A stretch of 64,000 bases of DNA, from the NCBI RefSeq assembly GCF_000427425.1, contig NZ_KE386495.1:1105072-1169071 (forward strand), read 5' to 3'. The notes beneath the pieces are model-generated. The model saw only the letters and a program-made list of their open reading frames with translations, had not been told where the DNA came from and did not search any database. The DNA comes from Caldanaerobius polysaccharolyticus DSM 13641. GTDB taxonomy: Bacteria > Bacillota > Thermoanaerobacteria > Thermoanaerobacterales > Caldanaerobiaceae. The position numbers and the translations under genes were made by a program. Shown in pieces: positions 8,885 to 17,595 of this stretch (positions are counted from its first letter, which is position 1; every line of letters begins with the position of its first letter).

Positions 8885-9396
8885 TACTAAAGCTGATAGG
8901 AAGTATAATCGTCTTATTTTCCACTACTCTTATGGGAATGGTGCTAGCTCGAAATTACAAGCTAAGACTGTCATCGCTTAAAGATATACACAGATGCCTT
9001 GAATACTTAATGTCCCAGATAGTTTACGTCCATACGCCTTTGCCTGAAGCCTTTGTTAACACCGCTGCAATAGCCAGCAAAGATGTTGCTCCTATTTTTA
9101 GAGGTGTTGTGGCCGTACTGGAAAACGAGGAAAACTGCTCTATAGGACAGGCTTTTATAAGGGCTTTGGACGAGGCAAATCTGCCTTTGGACAGAGAAGA
9201 TATTAAGATAATAGAACATCTGGCCAACAATCTGGGTTGCACTGACGTAGAAAACCAGGTAAGGTCTTTTAAACTGGCTTTAAGCGAGATTTCAAGACAG
9301 GAAGAGGTGGCTTTAAAGTTAAAGGAAAAAAATGAAAAGGTGTTTAAAGAAATAGGTTTTTTAAGTGGAGCTATTATCGTCATATTGCTGATATAA
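8881..9396 (+). CDS. spoIIIAB: Stage III sporulation protein AB
   Basis: A 171-aa membrane protein with a transmembrane helix at each end (residues about 1-22 and 152-171) and a helical cytosolic segment between, resembling GspF-like parts of secretion systems. It overlaps spoIIIAA by 4 nt (GTGA). Motifs LRDIHRCLEYL-like and LPLDREDI... LGCTDVENQ are typical of the family. It is a component of the SpoIIIA-SpoIIQ feeding-tube channel. Confidence 0.95.
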   Translation: MILKLIGSIIVLFSTTLMGMVLARNYKLRLSSLKDIHRCLEYLMSQIVYVHTPLPEAFVNTAAIASKDVAPIFRGVVAVLENEENCSIGQAFIRALDEANLPLDREDIKIIEHLANNLGCTDVENQVRSFKLALSEISRQEEVALKLKEKNEKVFKEIGFLSGAIIVILLI

Positions 9397-9432
9397 GCTA
9401 CACGCGTAGATAAAGGTAAAGGGGTGTTCCAT

Positions 9433-9630
9433 GTGAACATAGACTTAATATTTAAAATAGCTGCTATAGGCATACTGGTTTCTGTGCTAAACATGATATT
9501 GACTCATTCGGGGCGTGAGGAACAGGCGATGATGGTGACGCTGGCCGGTATAGTGGTAGTGCTTATGATGGTAATATCCCTCATAAACCAGTTGTTTACC
9601 ACGGTAAAAAGCATCTTTAATTTATACTGA
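9433..9630 (+). CDS. spoIIIAC: Stage III sporulation protein AC
   Basis: A 65-aa protein with two transmembrane helices, matching the usual length of SpoIIIAC. It has the family pattern IDLIFKIAAIGILVSVLN and a central GREEQA turn. GTG 9433 is chosen because AAAGGGG lies 8 nt upstream; GTG 9424 lies inside that ribosome site. It forms part of the membrane base of the SpoIIIA channel. Confidence 0.93.
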   Translation: MNIDLIFKIAAIGILVSVLNMILTHSGREEQAMMVTLAGIVVVLMMVISLINQLFTTVKSIFNLY

Positions 9631-9645
9631 TCAGGGGATTCTGAG

Positions 9646-10032
9646 ATGAATATCGTACAGATTGTCATGTTAGGGCTTGTAGCCGCGTTGTTATCTATTA
9701 TATTAAAAGATCAAAAACCTGAGCTGTCCATGATGATAGCTCTGGTGACTGGGGTAATAATATTCATATTCGCCGTGGATAAGCTGTTGCCGGTTTTTGA
9801 CGTATTAAAAAGCTTATCCGAGAAAGCGCACGTGGACAGGCTGTATCTGGGTATCATACTGAAAATAGTAGGTATTGCTTATATCACAGAATTTACCGCT
9901 CAAATATTAAAAGATGCTGATGAAAACAGTATAGCATCACGGGTGGAATTTGGAGGGAAGGTGCTTATCCTTCTCCAGGCCTTGCCTGTGGTTACAGCGC
10001 TGGTGGATATAGTTTTGAAGATCATGGGATGA
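9646..10032 (+). CDS. spoIIIAD: Stage III sporulation protein AD
   Basis: A 128-aa integral membrane protein with three to four predicted helices and the family motif FTAQILKDADENSIASRVEFGGK near the third helix. Size and position between AC and AE match the conserved spoIIIA operon. ATG 9646 has GGGG upstream. It is a membrane component of the mother cell-forespore channel. Confidence 0.93.
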   Translation: MNIVQIVMLGLVAALLSIILKDQKPELSMMIALVTGVIIFIFAVDKLLPVFDVLKSLSEKAHVDRLYLGIILKIVGIAYITEFTAQILKDADENSIASRVEFGGKVLILLQALPVVTALVDIVLKIMG

Positions 10033-10042
10033 AGGTGAAAGC

Positions 10043-11215
10043 GTGAGGAGAAAAATAGCTATCATAGGGCTTATATTTTTTTATGTTTTAATCGCTATAT
10101 GCGAGATTAGGCCTGCTTATGCTGCCGATGTGCAGAATGATATAATAGAACAACAAGAAAGCGCTTTAAATGTAGACAGCGTGCAGCAGATACTGAATGA
10201 AATAAACAGCGTGAATAGCGATATGCCTAGATTAAATATCAAGGAATTAATATACGATGTTATAAACGGCAAAAATATTATTGATATAAACCAAGTACTA
10301 AGCGGTGGAATTAAGATGGTGTTTAGAGAGATATCTTTAAATGCAAAGCTTCTGGCTCAGATTATCGCTTTAAGCGTTATATGCGCTTTGCTTGTAAACC
10401 TCCAACACAGTTTTGATGGGGAAGCCATAGGTCAAATTGCTTTTTTAGCTACTTATATGGTCATCATAATATTGCTTTTAAATAGCTTTAAGGCCTCTAT
10501 GGATGTGGGTAAAAAAGCCATCGATCAAATGGTAAATTTTATGCAAGCTCTTATGCCAACCCTTTTTGCGGCTATGGTGTCCTCAGGCTCTACCGTGTCG
10601 GTTGCCGCTTTCAGCCCTATAATAGCTTTTTCTGTGGAAGGGATCAGCGCTATTATAAGAGATTATATTATGCCGCTTATATACTGGGTATCTGTCCTAT
10701 CCCTTGTCAGTAATTTAAACACAAAGGTACAGATTGACAGGTGCATAAGTTTTATGAAAAATATTATAACCACGGTAATTGTGCTGTTGCCCCTTATGTT
10801 AGTAGGTGTACTGACTGTGGAAGGCGTGACATCGCCTTTTGTAGATAATGCGGCTATAAAGACGGCAAAATTCGCTACGGATAAGTTTATTCCAGTGGTA
10901 GGGGGGGTCATATCGGATACCGTTGATGCTATCCTCAGGTATATGGTTATCTTAAAAAACAGCATAGGCGTGGTGGGGATGCTTGCCGTAGTGTTTATTG
11001 CCATTTACCCTTTGGTAAAGATGTTCGCGTTGCTTGTCATACTTAAAATTTCAGCAGCTTTTATACAGCCTATCACTGATGATAAAGTGGTAAAAGGTTT
11101 AGAAGGAGTAGCCGGTTCTTTAGTGCTTATGATAAGCTGCGTCGTGGTTGTAGCGGTGATGTTCTTTATATCCCTGGCTATTTTGCTGGCTGCTACCAGT
11201 TTTTTAAGGGTGTGA
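10043..11215 (+). CDS. spoIIIAE: Stage III sporulation protein AE
   Basis: A 390-aa polytopic membrane protein. It opens with a signal-like helix (IAIIGLIFFYVLIAICE, cleavage probably after AYA), then an extracytoplasmic segment to about residue 95 and some six to eight transmembrane helices. Conserved stretches such as VSSGSTVSVAAFSPII are typical of SpoIIIAE. GTG 10043 follows GAAGGTGA. It is the largest membrane subunit of the SpoIIIA complex. Confidence 0.95.
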   Translation: MRRKIAIIGLIFFYVLIAICEIRPAYAADVQNDIIEQQESALNVDSVQQILNEINSVNSDMPRLNIKELIYDVINGKNIIDINQVLSGGIKMVFREISLNAKLLAQIIALSVICALLVNLQHSFDGEAIGQIAFLATYMVIIILLLNSFKASMDVGKKAIDQMVNFMQALMPTLFAAMVSSGSTVSVAAFSPIIAFSVEGISAIIRDYIMPLIYWVSVLSLVSNLNTKVQIDRCISFMKNIITTVIVLLPLMLVGVLTVEGVTSPFVDNAAIKTAKFATDKFIPVVGGVISDTVDAILRYMVILKNSIGVVGMLAVVFIAIYPLVKMFALLVILKISAAFIQPITDDKVVKGLEGVAGSLVLMISCVVVVAVMFFISLAILLAATSFLRV

Positions 11216-11221
11216 TTTATT

Positions 11222-11731
11222 ATGGAGTTTTTAAAGTCGTGGATCACAGGTATTATTATGTTGGTGATCTTTATTACAGTGGTGGACTTGCTCCTCCCTG
11301 ATAATAAATACAAAAAGTACATAGACCTGACAGTGGGGATGATAGTTATGATTTCCATAATTGAACCTGTATTGGGATTTGTGATGTCTCAAAAAGGGTT
11401 TAATATTCAATTGGCGCAAGGGCCTAAAACAGGTTTTTATTATGATGTGTCTGATATCCAGAAAAAACAGGAGGAAATCATAATAAAGGCATACAAAGAC
11501 AATCTGGCCAGACAAATATCCGATTACATCAGAGATAAGTACGGGCTTAACGCAAAAGCAATAGAATTGTCAGTAGGGAGCAAACAGAGTATGTACTCTA
11601 TAAACCGAATAAGTATCGTTTTTGACCGGTGGGCCTTCCACGGCAGCGGTGATAAAGTGCGTGACATTAAAAACGATATTTCATTAGTATATAATTTGCC
11701 GGTAGAGAATATAAGTATATTGGAAAATTAA
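11222..11731 (+). CDS. spoIIIAF: Stage III sporulation protein AF
   Basis: A 169-aa protein with two N-terminal transmembrane helices (about 8-25 and 36-53) and a soluble C-terminal domain facing the intermembrane space that resembles the ring-building domain of SpoIIIAG/AH. The N-terminus (FLKSWITGIIMLVIF...LLPDNKYKKYIDLTVGMIV) is highly typical. It starts 6 nt after spoIIIAE. Confidence 0.95.
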   Translation: MEFLKSWITGIIMLVIFITVVDLLLPDNKYKKYIDLTVGMIVMISIIEPVLGFVMSQKGFNIQLAQGPKTGFYYDVSDIQKKQEEIIIKAYKDNLARQISDYIRDKYGLNAKAIELSVGSKQSMYSINRISIVFDRWAFHGSGDKVRDIKNDISLVYNLPVENISILEN

Positions 11732-11754
11732 ACAAGAGATAAGAGGTGGTGTAT

Positions 11755-12321
11755 TTGAATGGATTACTGAGGTTTATGAAATACGATAGAAAAATGGAAA
11801 ATCTGATTGTGTTTGCTTTGATAGGCGTGATACTGATTATAGCTGGTAGTTTTTTTACTAGAGGGGAAAGTGGCGGTAAGAATGCGACGAAAACAGATTT
11901 GAATAAAACAGCTAGCCTGAATTCAGGATATGAAGATGAGTTAGAAAAAAAATTGGAGGATATGCTGTCTAATGTAAAAGGGGTAAAAGAGGTTAAGGTT
12001 ATGGTAATGCTGGCATCGGATAAAGGAACTATGGTACCGGCCGTGGACAACAGCGAGTCCAAGAGGATTACCGAAGAAAAGGATAGCCAGGGTGGAAGCC
12101 GCACCATAACGGAATACTCCAGCGACAAAAAGACTGTCACTGTTAATACCTCGTCAGGAAATCAGCCTGTGGTATTGAGCGAAACCGCGCCAGAAGTTAA
12201 GGGGGTGTTGGTAGTCGTAAATGGACCAGATGATTCCGATTTTTTGTATAAACTCTCCAGCATGGTGCAGGTGGCCCTGGGTATACCTGCATATAAAGTA
12301 ATGGTAGTGGCGGGTAAATAA
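11755..12321 (+). CDS. spoIIIAG: Stage III sporulation protein AG
   Basis: A 188-aa single-pass protein: one transmembrane helix at about residues 17-35, a low-complexity linker, then a ring-building domain (YEDELEKKLEDMLSNVKGVKEVKVMVML) homologous to FliF/YscJ. In B. subtilis SpoIIIAG forms a large oligomeric ring in the intermembrane space. TTG 11755 is favoured because AGAGGTGG lies just upstream; GTG 11746 and 11749 are inside that site. Full length for the family. Confidence 0.93.
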   Translation: MNGLLRFMKYDRKMENLIVFALIGVILIIAGSFFTRGESGGKNATKTDLNKTASLNSGYEDELEKKLEDMLSNVKGVKEVKVMVMLASDKGTMVPAVDNSESKRITEEKDSQGGSRTITEYSSDKKTVTVNTSSGNQPVVLSETAPEVKGVLVVVNGPDDSDFLYKLSSMVQVALGIPAYKVMVVAGK

Positions 12322-12364
12322 TATAATTATGTATGAGAAATTAAAAAAATTGGAGGGATCATTT

Positions 12365-12907
12365 ATGAAAAGCAAACGCACGATAGCGTTAATCGCTCTG
12401 GTAGTATTGCTGGCCATAGCGGTAATCATGGATTACCAGTACGGCAAAAACAACTCCATGACCAATACCGCAGGGAAAGATAAGAGCGTGACGCAAATGC
12501 TCAACGAGACTAATACCTCTGCCGGTGTGACGGATAAGGCCGCTACATCTAGTGCAGATGTGTTTACCGATTACCGGCAGGACAGGGAGAGGACCAGAAG
12601 CGAGAGCATAGCTAATTTAAAGGAAATCGTGGACAACGAAAAGACGTCTAAAGAAAACAGGGATAAGGCCCAGGCGGAGATCATAAAGTTGACAGAGCAG
12701 GCCAATAAAGAAATGACCATAGAGAACTTGATTAAAGCTAAAGGATTTAAAGACGTGTTGGTATTTGTAGATGATAAATCAGTAAACGTGCTGGTAGATT
12801 CCAGCCAGCAGCTTACGGCTGCCAGTGTTGCCCAGATACAGGATATTGTCACCCGCGAAACGGGGTTATCTGTGGATCAAATACATATAATCAAGCGCAA
12901 AAGTTGA
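12365..12907 (+). CDS. spoIIIAH: Stage III sporulation protein AH
   Basis: A 180-aa single-pass protein with a transmembrane helix near residues 5-22 and a C-terminal YscJ/FliF-like domain (about 85-180) that in B. subtilis contacts forespore SpoIIQ. ATG 12365 has GGAGGG 8 nt upstream; an earlier in-frame ATG at 12329 lacks one. Last gene of spoIIIA; no terminator hairpin is obvious before the next promoter, so read-through into asp23 is possible. Confidence 0.95.
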   Translation: MKSKRTIALIALVVLLAIAVIMDYQYGKNNSMTNTAGKDKSVTQMLNETNTSAGVTDKAATSSADVFTDYRQDRERTRSESIANLKEIVDNEKTSKENRDKAQAEIIKLTEQANKEMTIENLIKAKGFKDVLVFVDDKSVNVLVDSSQQLTAASVAQIQDIVTRETGLSVDQIHIIKRKS

Positions 12908-12915
12908 ACTAATAT

Positions 12916-12944
12916 TTGCTAATTGAGAGGAGAGTTGATATAAT
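12916..12944 (+). promoter_or_regulatory. Sigma-A promoter for asp23-amaP-nusB-folD-xseAB-ispA
   Basis: TTGCTA (12916-12921), 17-nt spacer and TATAAT (12939-12944) with an extended TGA before it. A (TA)n run follows the -10. This is one of the best vegetative promoters in the window and separates the housekeeping genes from spoIIIA. Confidence 0.75.
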
Positions 12945-12971
12945 ATATATATATATAAACAAAAGGAGGGC

Positions 12972-13376
12972 ATGAAAATGGAGGAAATGGTACCAGAGCA
13001 TACCAGTGAATACGGTACGATAAAAATAGCTGATGAAGTAGTCAGCGTGATCGCCGGGCTGGCAGCTACCGAGATTGAAGGCGTGGCTGGAATGAGCGGG
13101 GGAGTCGTAAATGGCATTACAGAGATGCTGGGCAAGAAGAATTTTTCTAAAGGTGTAAAAGTAGAGGTAGGAGAAAAAGAAACCAGCGTGGATTTGTACA
13201 TCATCGTAGAGTACGGCGTGAGGATACCCGATGTGGCGTGGAAGGTTCAGGAGAACGTTAAGAAAGCCTTAGAGTCCATGACAGGTTTGAAAGTGGTAGA
13301 GGTTAACATTCACGTGCAGGGCATCAACATGGACAACAGGAGCGCAAAGTCAGACGAATACGCTGGTTCAAAATAG
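12972..13376 (+). CDS. Asp23/Gls24 family envelope stress protein
   Basis: A 134-aa soluble protein of the Asp23/Gls24 family (YIKIADEVV-like start, IAGLAATEIEGVAGM, then VEVGEKETSVDLYIIVEYG). In staphylococci Asp23 is anchored to the membrane by AmaP, and a gene with AmaP features follows here. ATG 12972 has AAAGGAGGG upstream. It is the first gene behind a strong promoter and linked to nusB, an arrangement found in many Firmicutes. Exact role is unknown; cell-envelope homeostasis is the usual inference. Confidence 0.92.
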   Translation: MKMEEMVPEHTSEYGTIKIADEVVSVIAGLAATEIEGVAGMSGGVVNGITEMLGKKNFSKGVKVEVGEKETSVDLYIIVEYGVRIPDVAWKVQENVKKALESMTGLKVVEVNIHVQGINMDNRSAKSDEYAGSK

Positions 13377-13378
13377 AA

Positions 13379-13409
13379 TTAACCCTCTGATTGATCAGAG
13401 GGTTAATTT
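13379..13409 (+). terminator. Perfect hairpin between asp23 and amaP (weak or leaky terminator)
   Basis: TTAACCCTCTGAT (13379-13391) pairs perfectly with ATCAGAGGGTTAA (13394-13406), followed by only a short T tract. It probably stops part of the transcripts after asp23, so that Asp23 is made in excess over the downstream genes, or it protects a 3' end. Confidence 0.55.
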
Positions 13410-13441
13410 GAATGTGGTTATATGGAAGGGAAGGTTGTGAT

Positions 13442-13951
13442 TTGAAGTTAGTATCAAAAGTTTTGTCGGTAATTTACATAGTCAGCATATTAATTATAGC
13501 TTTAGGCGTTTTGTTGATTCCTCAAGGCAGGTTAGTGGATTGGATTAGATTTGATTATAAGTACGTTGTAGTGGGAAGCGCAGTTTATTTGCTGGTCAGC
13601 CTTTTTTTGCTTTTAATGAGCGCGTCTGGTAAAGACGTGGAATCGGTGGTTATGCTGACGGAGCATGGGGAAATAGCTTTGTCGATAGTTACTCTGGAAA
13701 ACTTGGCTAAAAGTGTGATAAATGAATTGAAAGATGTAAAAGAGGCAAAAGTTAAGGCGCATATTGTCAAAAACCAGGTGGTGTATTATATTAGTATCAT
13801 AGTGGCCAGAGATGTGGTCATTCCAGAGTTGTCGGAGAAGTTACAAAAACAGGTTATAGAATTCGTAGAGCGAAATTCAGGCATTAAAGTAGCAGCCATT
13901 AAGGTAAAAGTAGAAAATGTAGCGGCTTTTTTGAGGCACAAAGTGGAATGA
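13442..13951 (+). CDS. amaP: AmaP-like membrane anchor for Asp23
   Basis: A 169-aa protein with two N-terminal transmembrane helices (about 8-25 and 43-62) and a C-terminal domain resembling Asp23 (ESVVMLTEHGEIALSIVTLENLAKSVI). In Staphylococcus aureus AmaP tethers Asp23 to the membrane. TTG 13442 follows GGGAAGG; GTG/ATG-like codons further upstream fall in the hairpin region. It lies between asp23 and nusB, the conserved order. Confidence 0.85.
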   Translation: MKLVSKVLSVIYIVSILIIALGVLLIPQGRLVDWIRFDYKYVVVGSAVYLLVSLFLLLMSASGKDVESVVMLTEHGEIALSIVTLENLAKSVINELKDVKEAKVKAHIVKNQVVYYISIIVARDVVIPELSEKLQKQVIEFVERNSGIKVAAIKVKVENVAAFLRHKVE

Positions 13952-13962
13952 GGAGATGAGGT

Positions 13963-14355
13963 ATGACACGTAAGAACGCTAGGGAAATGATATTGAAGTT
14001 ACTTTACGAGCTGGATTTAAGAGAAACCACGGCAGAGGACGTATTGAGCAAAGTGAAGGATTGCGGTGAGGAAGAGGAATACATAAAGGAGACCGTAAAA
14101 GGCGTATACGAAAATAAGCAACGGCTAGATGAAATAATAAATCGATATGCGAAGGATTGGAATACCGATCGCATGAACAAAGTAGATCTGGCCATATTAA
14201 GGTATTCAATTTACGAAATTCAGGCAGGGTCTATTCCCCCTTCGATTACTATAAATGAAGCCGTAGAGCTGGCTAAGAAGTACAGCACTGAGAGATCTTC
14301 TCAATTTGTCAACGGGGTATTGGGAGGTTATGTAAGGGGAGAAGGAGGATTGTGA
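13963..14355 (+). CDS. nusB: Transcription antitermination factor NusB
   Basis: A 130-aa all-helical RNA-binding protein with the N-terminal RKNAREMILKLLYELDLRE and C-terminal INEAVELAKKYSTERSSQFVNGVLGG motifs that define NusB. It joins NusE (S10) on boxA of rRNA leaders during antitermination. It ends overlapping the folD ATG. Confidence 0.96.
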   Translation: MTRKNAREMILKLLYELDLRETTAEDVLSKVKDCGEEEEYIKETVKGVYENKQRLDEIINRYAKDWNTDRMNKVDLAILRYSIYEIQAGSIPPSITINEAVELAKKYSTERSSQFVNGVLGGYVRGEGGL

Positions 14356-15218
14356 TGCAGGTATTAGATGGACAAGCGCTGGCTAAAAAGATAAGGGCAT
14401 GTATTAAAGAAGAGGTGCAAAGGATTGTCCAGATGGGTAAAAGACCTCCAGGGTTGGCTGTGGTACTGGTAGGGGATGATCCTGCTTCGCAACTTTACGT
14501 CAATATGAAAGAAAAGGCGTGTAGGCAGGTGGGCATGTACTCGAAAAAGCTACTATTGCCTGCTGATATAAGCGAGGCAGAATTGCTGGACAATATCGGC
14601 GCTTTAAATGAAGACGAGAAAATAGACGGGATTTTAGTACAGCTGCCTCTTCCCAATGGATTAAATGAACATATTGTGAACGAAAATATAAATGAAGACA
14701 AAGACGTAGATGGTTTTAGTCCAGTCAACTTTGGAAAGCTGCATTTAGGTATAAAGGGTTTTGAACCGTGTACGCCTAAAGGCATCATAAGGCTATTGAA
14801 AGAGTATGGCATACAGATCCGTGGCAGGCATGCGGTGGTGGTGGGGAGGAGCAATATTGTAGGCAAGCCTGTGGCAGCTCTTTTGTTAAGAGAGAACGCC
14901 ACAGTTACTGTGTGCCATTCCAAGACGGAAAATCTGGCTGAGTATACGTCAAAGGCAGACATTCTGGTTTCTGCTGTGGGTAAACCTCATATGATAAAAA
15001 AGGACATGGTAAAAGAAGGCGCTGTGGTTATCGATGCGGGGACATCCAAAGTCGATGGCAAGTTGTACGGAGACTGTGATTACGAGGAAATGGTAGATAA
15101 GGTATCTTGGATAACTCCCGTTCCAGGCGGAGTGGGACCTATGACCATAGCCATGCTTTTGGAGAATACCTTGGAGGCATATAAGAGACATGTACTTAAA
15201 AATACTGACAGTCAGTGA
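14355..15218 (+). CDS. folD: Methylenetetrahydrofolate dehydrogenase / cyclohydrolase
   Basis: Bifunctional enzyme converting 5,10-methylene-THF to 10-formyl-THF with NADP. The 287-aa product shows the substrate motif YVNMKEKAC with the catalytic Lys, the ILVQLPLP signature near 95 and the nucleotide-binding segment VVVGRSNIVGKPVA. ATG 14355 overlaps the nusB stop with AAGGAGG 6 nt upstream. The 3' end overlaps xseA by 29 nt. In acetogenic or anaerobic Firmicutes it also serves one-carbon metabolism. Confidence 0.96.
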   Translation: MQVLDGQALAKKIRACIKEEVQRIVQMGKRPPGLAVVLVGDDPASQLYVNMKEKACRQVGMYSKKLLLPADISEAELLDNIGALNEDEKIDGILVQLPLPNGLNEHIVNENINEDKDVDGFSPVNFGKLHLGIKGFEPCTPKGIIRLLKEYGIQIRGRHAVVVGRSNIVGKPVAALLLRENATVTVCHSKTENLAEYTSKADILVSAVGKPHMIKKDMVKEGAVVIDAGTSKVDGKLYGDCDYEEMVDKVSWITPVPGGVGPMTIAMLLENTLEAYKRHVLKNTDSQ

Positions 15219-16407
15219 AGTTACAGCGTACATAAAGAGATTGATCTCTTCAGACGTTATACTGGGGAGATTGAGCGTAAAGGGCGAAATATCAAATTTT
15301 CAGATAGCATCGGGAACGGCATTTTTTACTCTTAAGGATTCGTTTAGCAGCATCAACTGCATTATGTTCAATGAAGCCTTGAAATGCCTTGCTTTTACTC
15401 CTCAGGACGGTATGCAGGTTACTGTTTCTGCTAGAGCTTATTTTTATGAAAAAGAGGGGAAATTGTATTTAAATGTATCTGACGTAAAGCTGGATGGATC
15501 AGGAGAACTGTATGTGGCATTTCAAAAGCTCAAGGAAAAACTCTACAAAAAAGGCATGTTTGACGAAAAAAACAAAAAGCCACTGCCGTTTTTTTCTAAT
15601 AAAATATGTGTCATAACTTCATTGGCTGGTTCTGTGCTGTACGACATTATAACTATATCCAAAAGAAGAAATCCTTTAATCGATCTGCTGGTATTTCCGG
15701 TGAGGGTTCAGGGTGAGATGGCTGCAGAGGAAATAGCAGAGGCTATTGACATTGTAAACCAACGGAAAGATGTAGATGTCATAATACTGGCAAGAGGTGG
15801 CGGCTCCATCGAGGAGCTCTGGGCGTTTAATGAGGAGGTAGTTGCAGAAGCTATATACAACTCTAGAATACCTGTAGTATCTGCGATAGGACACGAGACT
15901 GATTATACTATTTCGGATTTTGTGGCAGACAAAAGGGCTCCAACTCCTTCGGCAGCGGCGGAAATAGTAGTTCCATCGCTTCTTGATATAAGCGCAAGAC
16001 TTGATGGCCTTAAAAGGAGGCTTATGTTGGCTACGGGGACGATTTTAGATGCGAAAACAAAGGAATTAAATAGCGTTGTACACAACAGGATTTTTTCTCA
16101 TCCTCTGGAGGTCTTATCCGGCAGAAGAATCCAGCTCATGTATAGCACCAGGCGTTTGTTCGATTTGGCTGAAAAACAGATAAAGGTTAAAGATGCGGAG
16201 TTTAGACAATTGGCGGCTAAGCTAGAAGCTTTAAACCCTAAGGCTATCTTAAACAGAGGATATGCCATGGTGCACACGGTGGATGGGCGAAAGGTGATGT
16301 CAGCTGGCGGAATTGAAGTAGACAACGAAGTGTATCTAACCTTTTATGATGGTGAAGCATCGTGCGTTGTAAAGGAAGTGTTCTTAAATGAGCGAGAACG
16401 GGCTTAA
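15190..16407 (+). CDS. xseA: Exodeoxyribonuclease VII large subunit
   Basis: Catalytic subunit of exonuclease VII, which degrades single-stranded DNA from both ends. The 405-aa product has the N-terminal OB fold (LSVKGEISNF...AFFTLKD), the catalytic core with ARGGGSIEELWAFN and IGHETDYTISDFVAD, then a long helical region. ATG 15190 is inside the folD 3' end. Its small subunit is encoded next with a 20-nt overlap. Confidence 0.95.
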   Translation: MYLKILTVSEVTAYIKRLISSDVILGRLSVKGEISNFQIASGTAFFTLKDSFSSINCIMFNEALKCLAFTPQDGMQVTVSARAYFYEKEGKLYLNVSDVKLDGSGELYVAFQKLKEKLYKKGMFDEKNKKPLPFFSNKICVITSLAGSVLYDIITISKRRNPLIDLLVFPVRVQGEMAAEEIAEAIDIVNQRKDVDVIILARGGGSIEELWAFNEEVVAEAIYNSRIPVVSAIGHETDYTISDFVADKRAPTPSAAAEIVVPSLLDISARLDGLKRRLMLATGTILDAKTKELNSVVHNRIFSHPLEVLSGRRIQLMYSTRRLFDLAEKQIKVKDAEFRQLAAKLEALNPKAILNRGYAMVHTVDGRKVMSAGGIEVDNEVYLTFYDGEASCVVKEVFLNERERA

Positions 16408-16636
16408 TTTGAGCTTTGAGGAAGCGTTAAAGAAATTGGAGGAAATCGTAAAAAAATTAGAAGGCGGTAATTTGACTTTAGAAGATACCCTTTCCCTTTT
16501 TCAAGAAGGGATACAGCTGTCCCGGATTTGTACTGAAAAATTAAACGAGGCCAGTGGAAAGATTTCTATACTGGCCAAAGATATAGATGGAACTTTTTCT
16601 GAAAAACCATTTGGAGAGGGTAAGAATGATAGATGA
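16388..16636 (+). CDS. xseB: Exodeoxyribonuclease VII small subunit
   Basis: An 82-aa helical protein with LSFEEALKKLEEIVKKLEGG and LTLEDTLSLFQEGIQLSRIC, diagnostic for XseB, which wraps around the helical tail of XseA. It overlaps xseA at its start and ispA at its end, showing tight coupling. Confidence 0.95.
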   Translation: MSENGLNLSFEEALKKLEEIVKKLEGGNLTLEDTLSLFQEGIQLSRICTEKLNEASGKISILAKDIDGTFSEKPFGEGKNDR

Positions 16637-17504
16637 GCTGAGGAAGTATATAGATATTGTAGATAAGGCTTTAGACGGGTACCTTCCGGGCGAAAGCGTA
16701 TATCCCCAGATAATCCATCAGTCCATGAGATACAGCCTCTTTGCAGGGGGTAAACGAATACGCCCTATTTTATGTCTGAAAGCCTGCGAGATGATTAAAG
16801 GGGATTATGCCGACGCGTTGCCTATTGCATGTGCTATCGAGATGATCCATACATATTCCCTTATACACGATGACCTGCCTGCTATGGACAACGACGACTT
16901 CAGGCGAGGTAAACCTACAAATCACAAGGTATATGGAGACGCTATAGCCCTTTTAGCAGGCGATGCCCTTTTGACCCATGCTTTTGCCGTTTTAAATCGC
17001 TATGCTCTGGAGAGCGGAGAGCTTAAAACTCTCAAGGCCATAGATGTGATTGCAAGGGCTGCCGGTACCGAAGGTATGATAGGAGGGCAGGTTGTAGATA
17101 TCATCCAGCAAGGCAAAACCATTGACGAGAAGACCATGTATTACATGCACGAACACAAAACGGGTGCCTTGATAAAAGCATCTGTCCTGTCAGGTGCTAT
17201 AATGGGTGGTGCCGACGATGAACAACTAGAGGCTTTGGAGAGGTATGCGGAGTATCTGGGGTTGGCATTTCAGATTATGGATGATATTCTGGATGTGGTA
17301 GGAGACCAAAACCAGATGGGCAAGCCTGTGGGCAGTGATGCTAAGAACGGCAAGTGTACCTTTGTATCTATATACGGCTTGAGCAGGGCAACACAGTTGG
17401 TAGAGGAATATACTAAAATGGCTGTGAAAGCGTTGGAGATTTTCGGCGAAAAGTCGGCGTTTTTTCGCGATTTTGTCGTATTCCTTTCGAAAAGAAGAGC
17501 GTAG
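16626..17504 (+). CDS. ispA: Farnesyl / geranylgeranyl diphosphate synthase
   Basis: Chain-elongating prenyltransferase that condenses isopentenyl diphosphate onto allylic diphosphates. The 292-aa product has the first Asp-rich motif HDDLPAMDNDD near 85-95 and the second DDILD near 220, plus GGKRIRP near the N-terminus. ATG 16626 follows GGAGAGGG and is preferred over an upstream in-frame ATG inside xseB. It is followed by OLE RNA and dxs, so two isoprenoid genes flank the RNA. Confidence 0.95.
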   Translation: MIDELRKYIDIVDKALDGYLPGESVYPQIIHQSMRYSLFAGGKRIRPILCLKACEMIKGDYADALPIACAIEMIHTYSLIHDDLPAMDNDDFRRGKPTNHKVYGDAIALLAGDALLTHAFAVLNRYALESGELKTLKAIDVIARAAGTEGMIGGQVVDIIQQGKTIDEKTMYYMHEHKTGALIKASVLSGAIMGGADDEQLEALERYAEYLGLAFQIMDDILDVVGDQNQMGKPVGSDAKNGKCTFVSIYGLSRATQLVEEYTKMAVKALEIFGEKSAFFRDFVVFLSKRRA

Positions 17505-17560
17505 CTTGATAATGGTCGTGAAAGCTCTTTCATAATTCTGCGTTCTCATCCGGGCAAAGT

Positions 17561-17589
17561 TTGATTGGGTTTAGTTCCTGTGATATAAT
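17561..17589 (+). promoter_or_regulatory. Promoter of OLE RNA
   Basis: TTGATT (17561-17566), 17-nt spacer and TATAAT (17584-17589) preceded by TG (extended -10). Initiation near 17596 coincides with the expected 5' end of OLE RNA. Confidence 0.72.
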
Positions 17590-17595
17590 TTAGAC

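Noticed and set aside
12940-12957. (TA)n microsatellite near asp23 as a phase-variable switch
   Set aside because: The run is short and lies after the -10; no evidence of length variation is available in one sequence.
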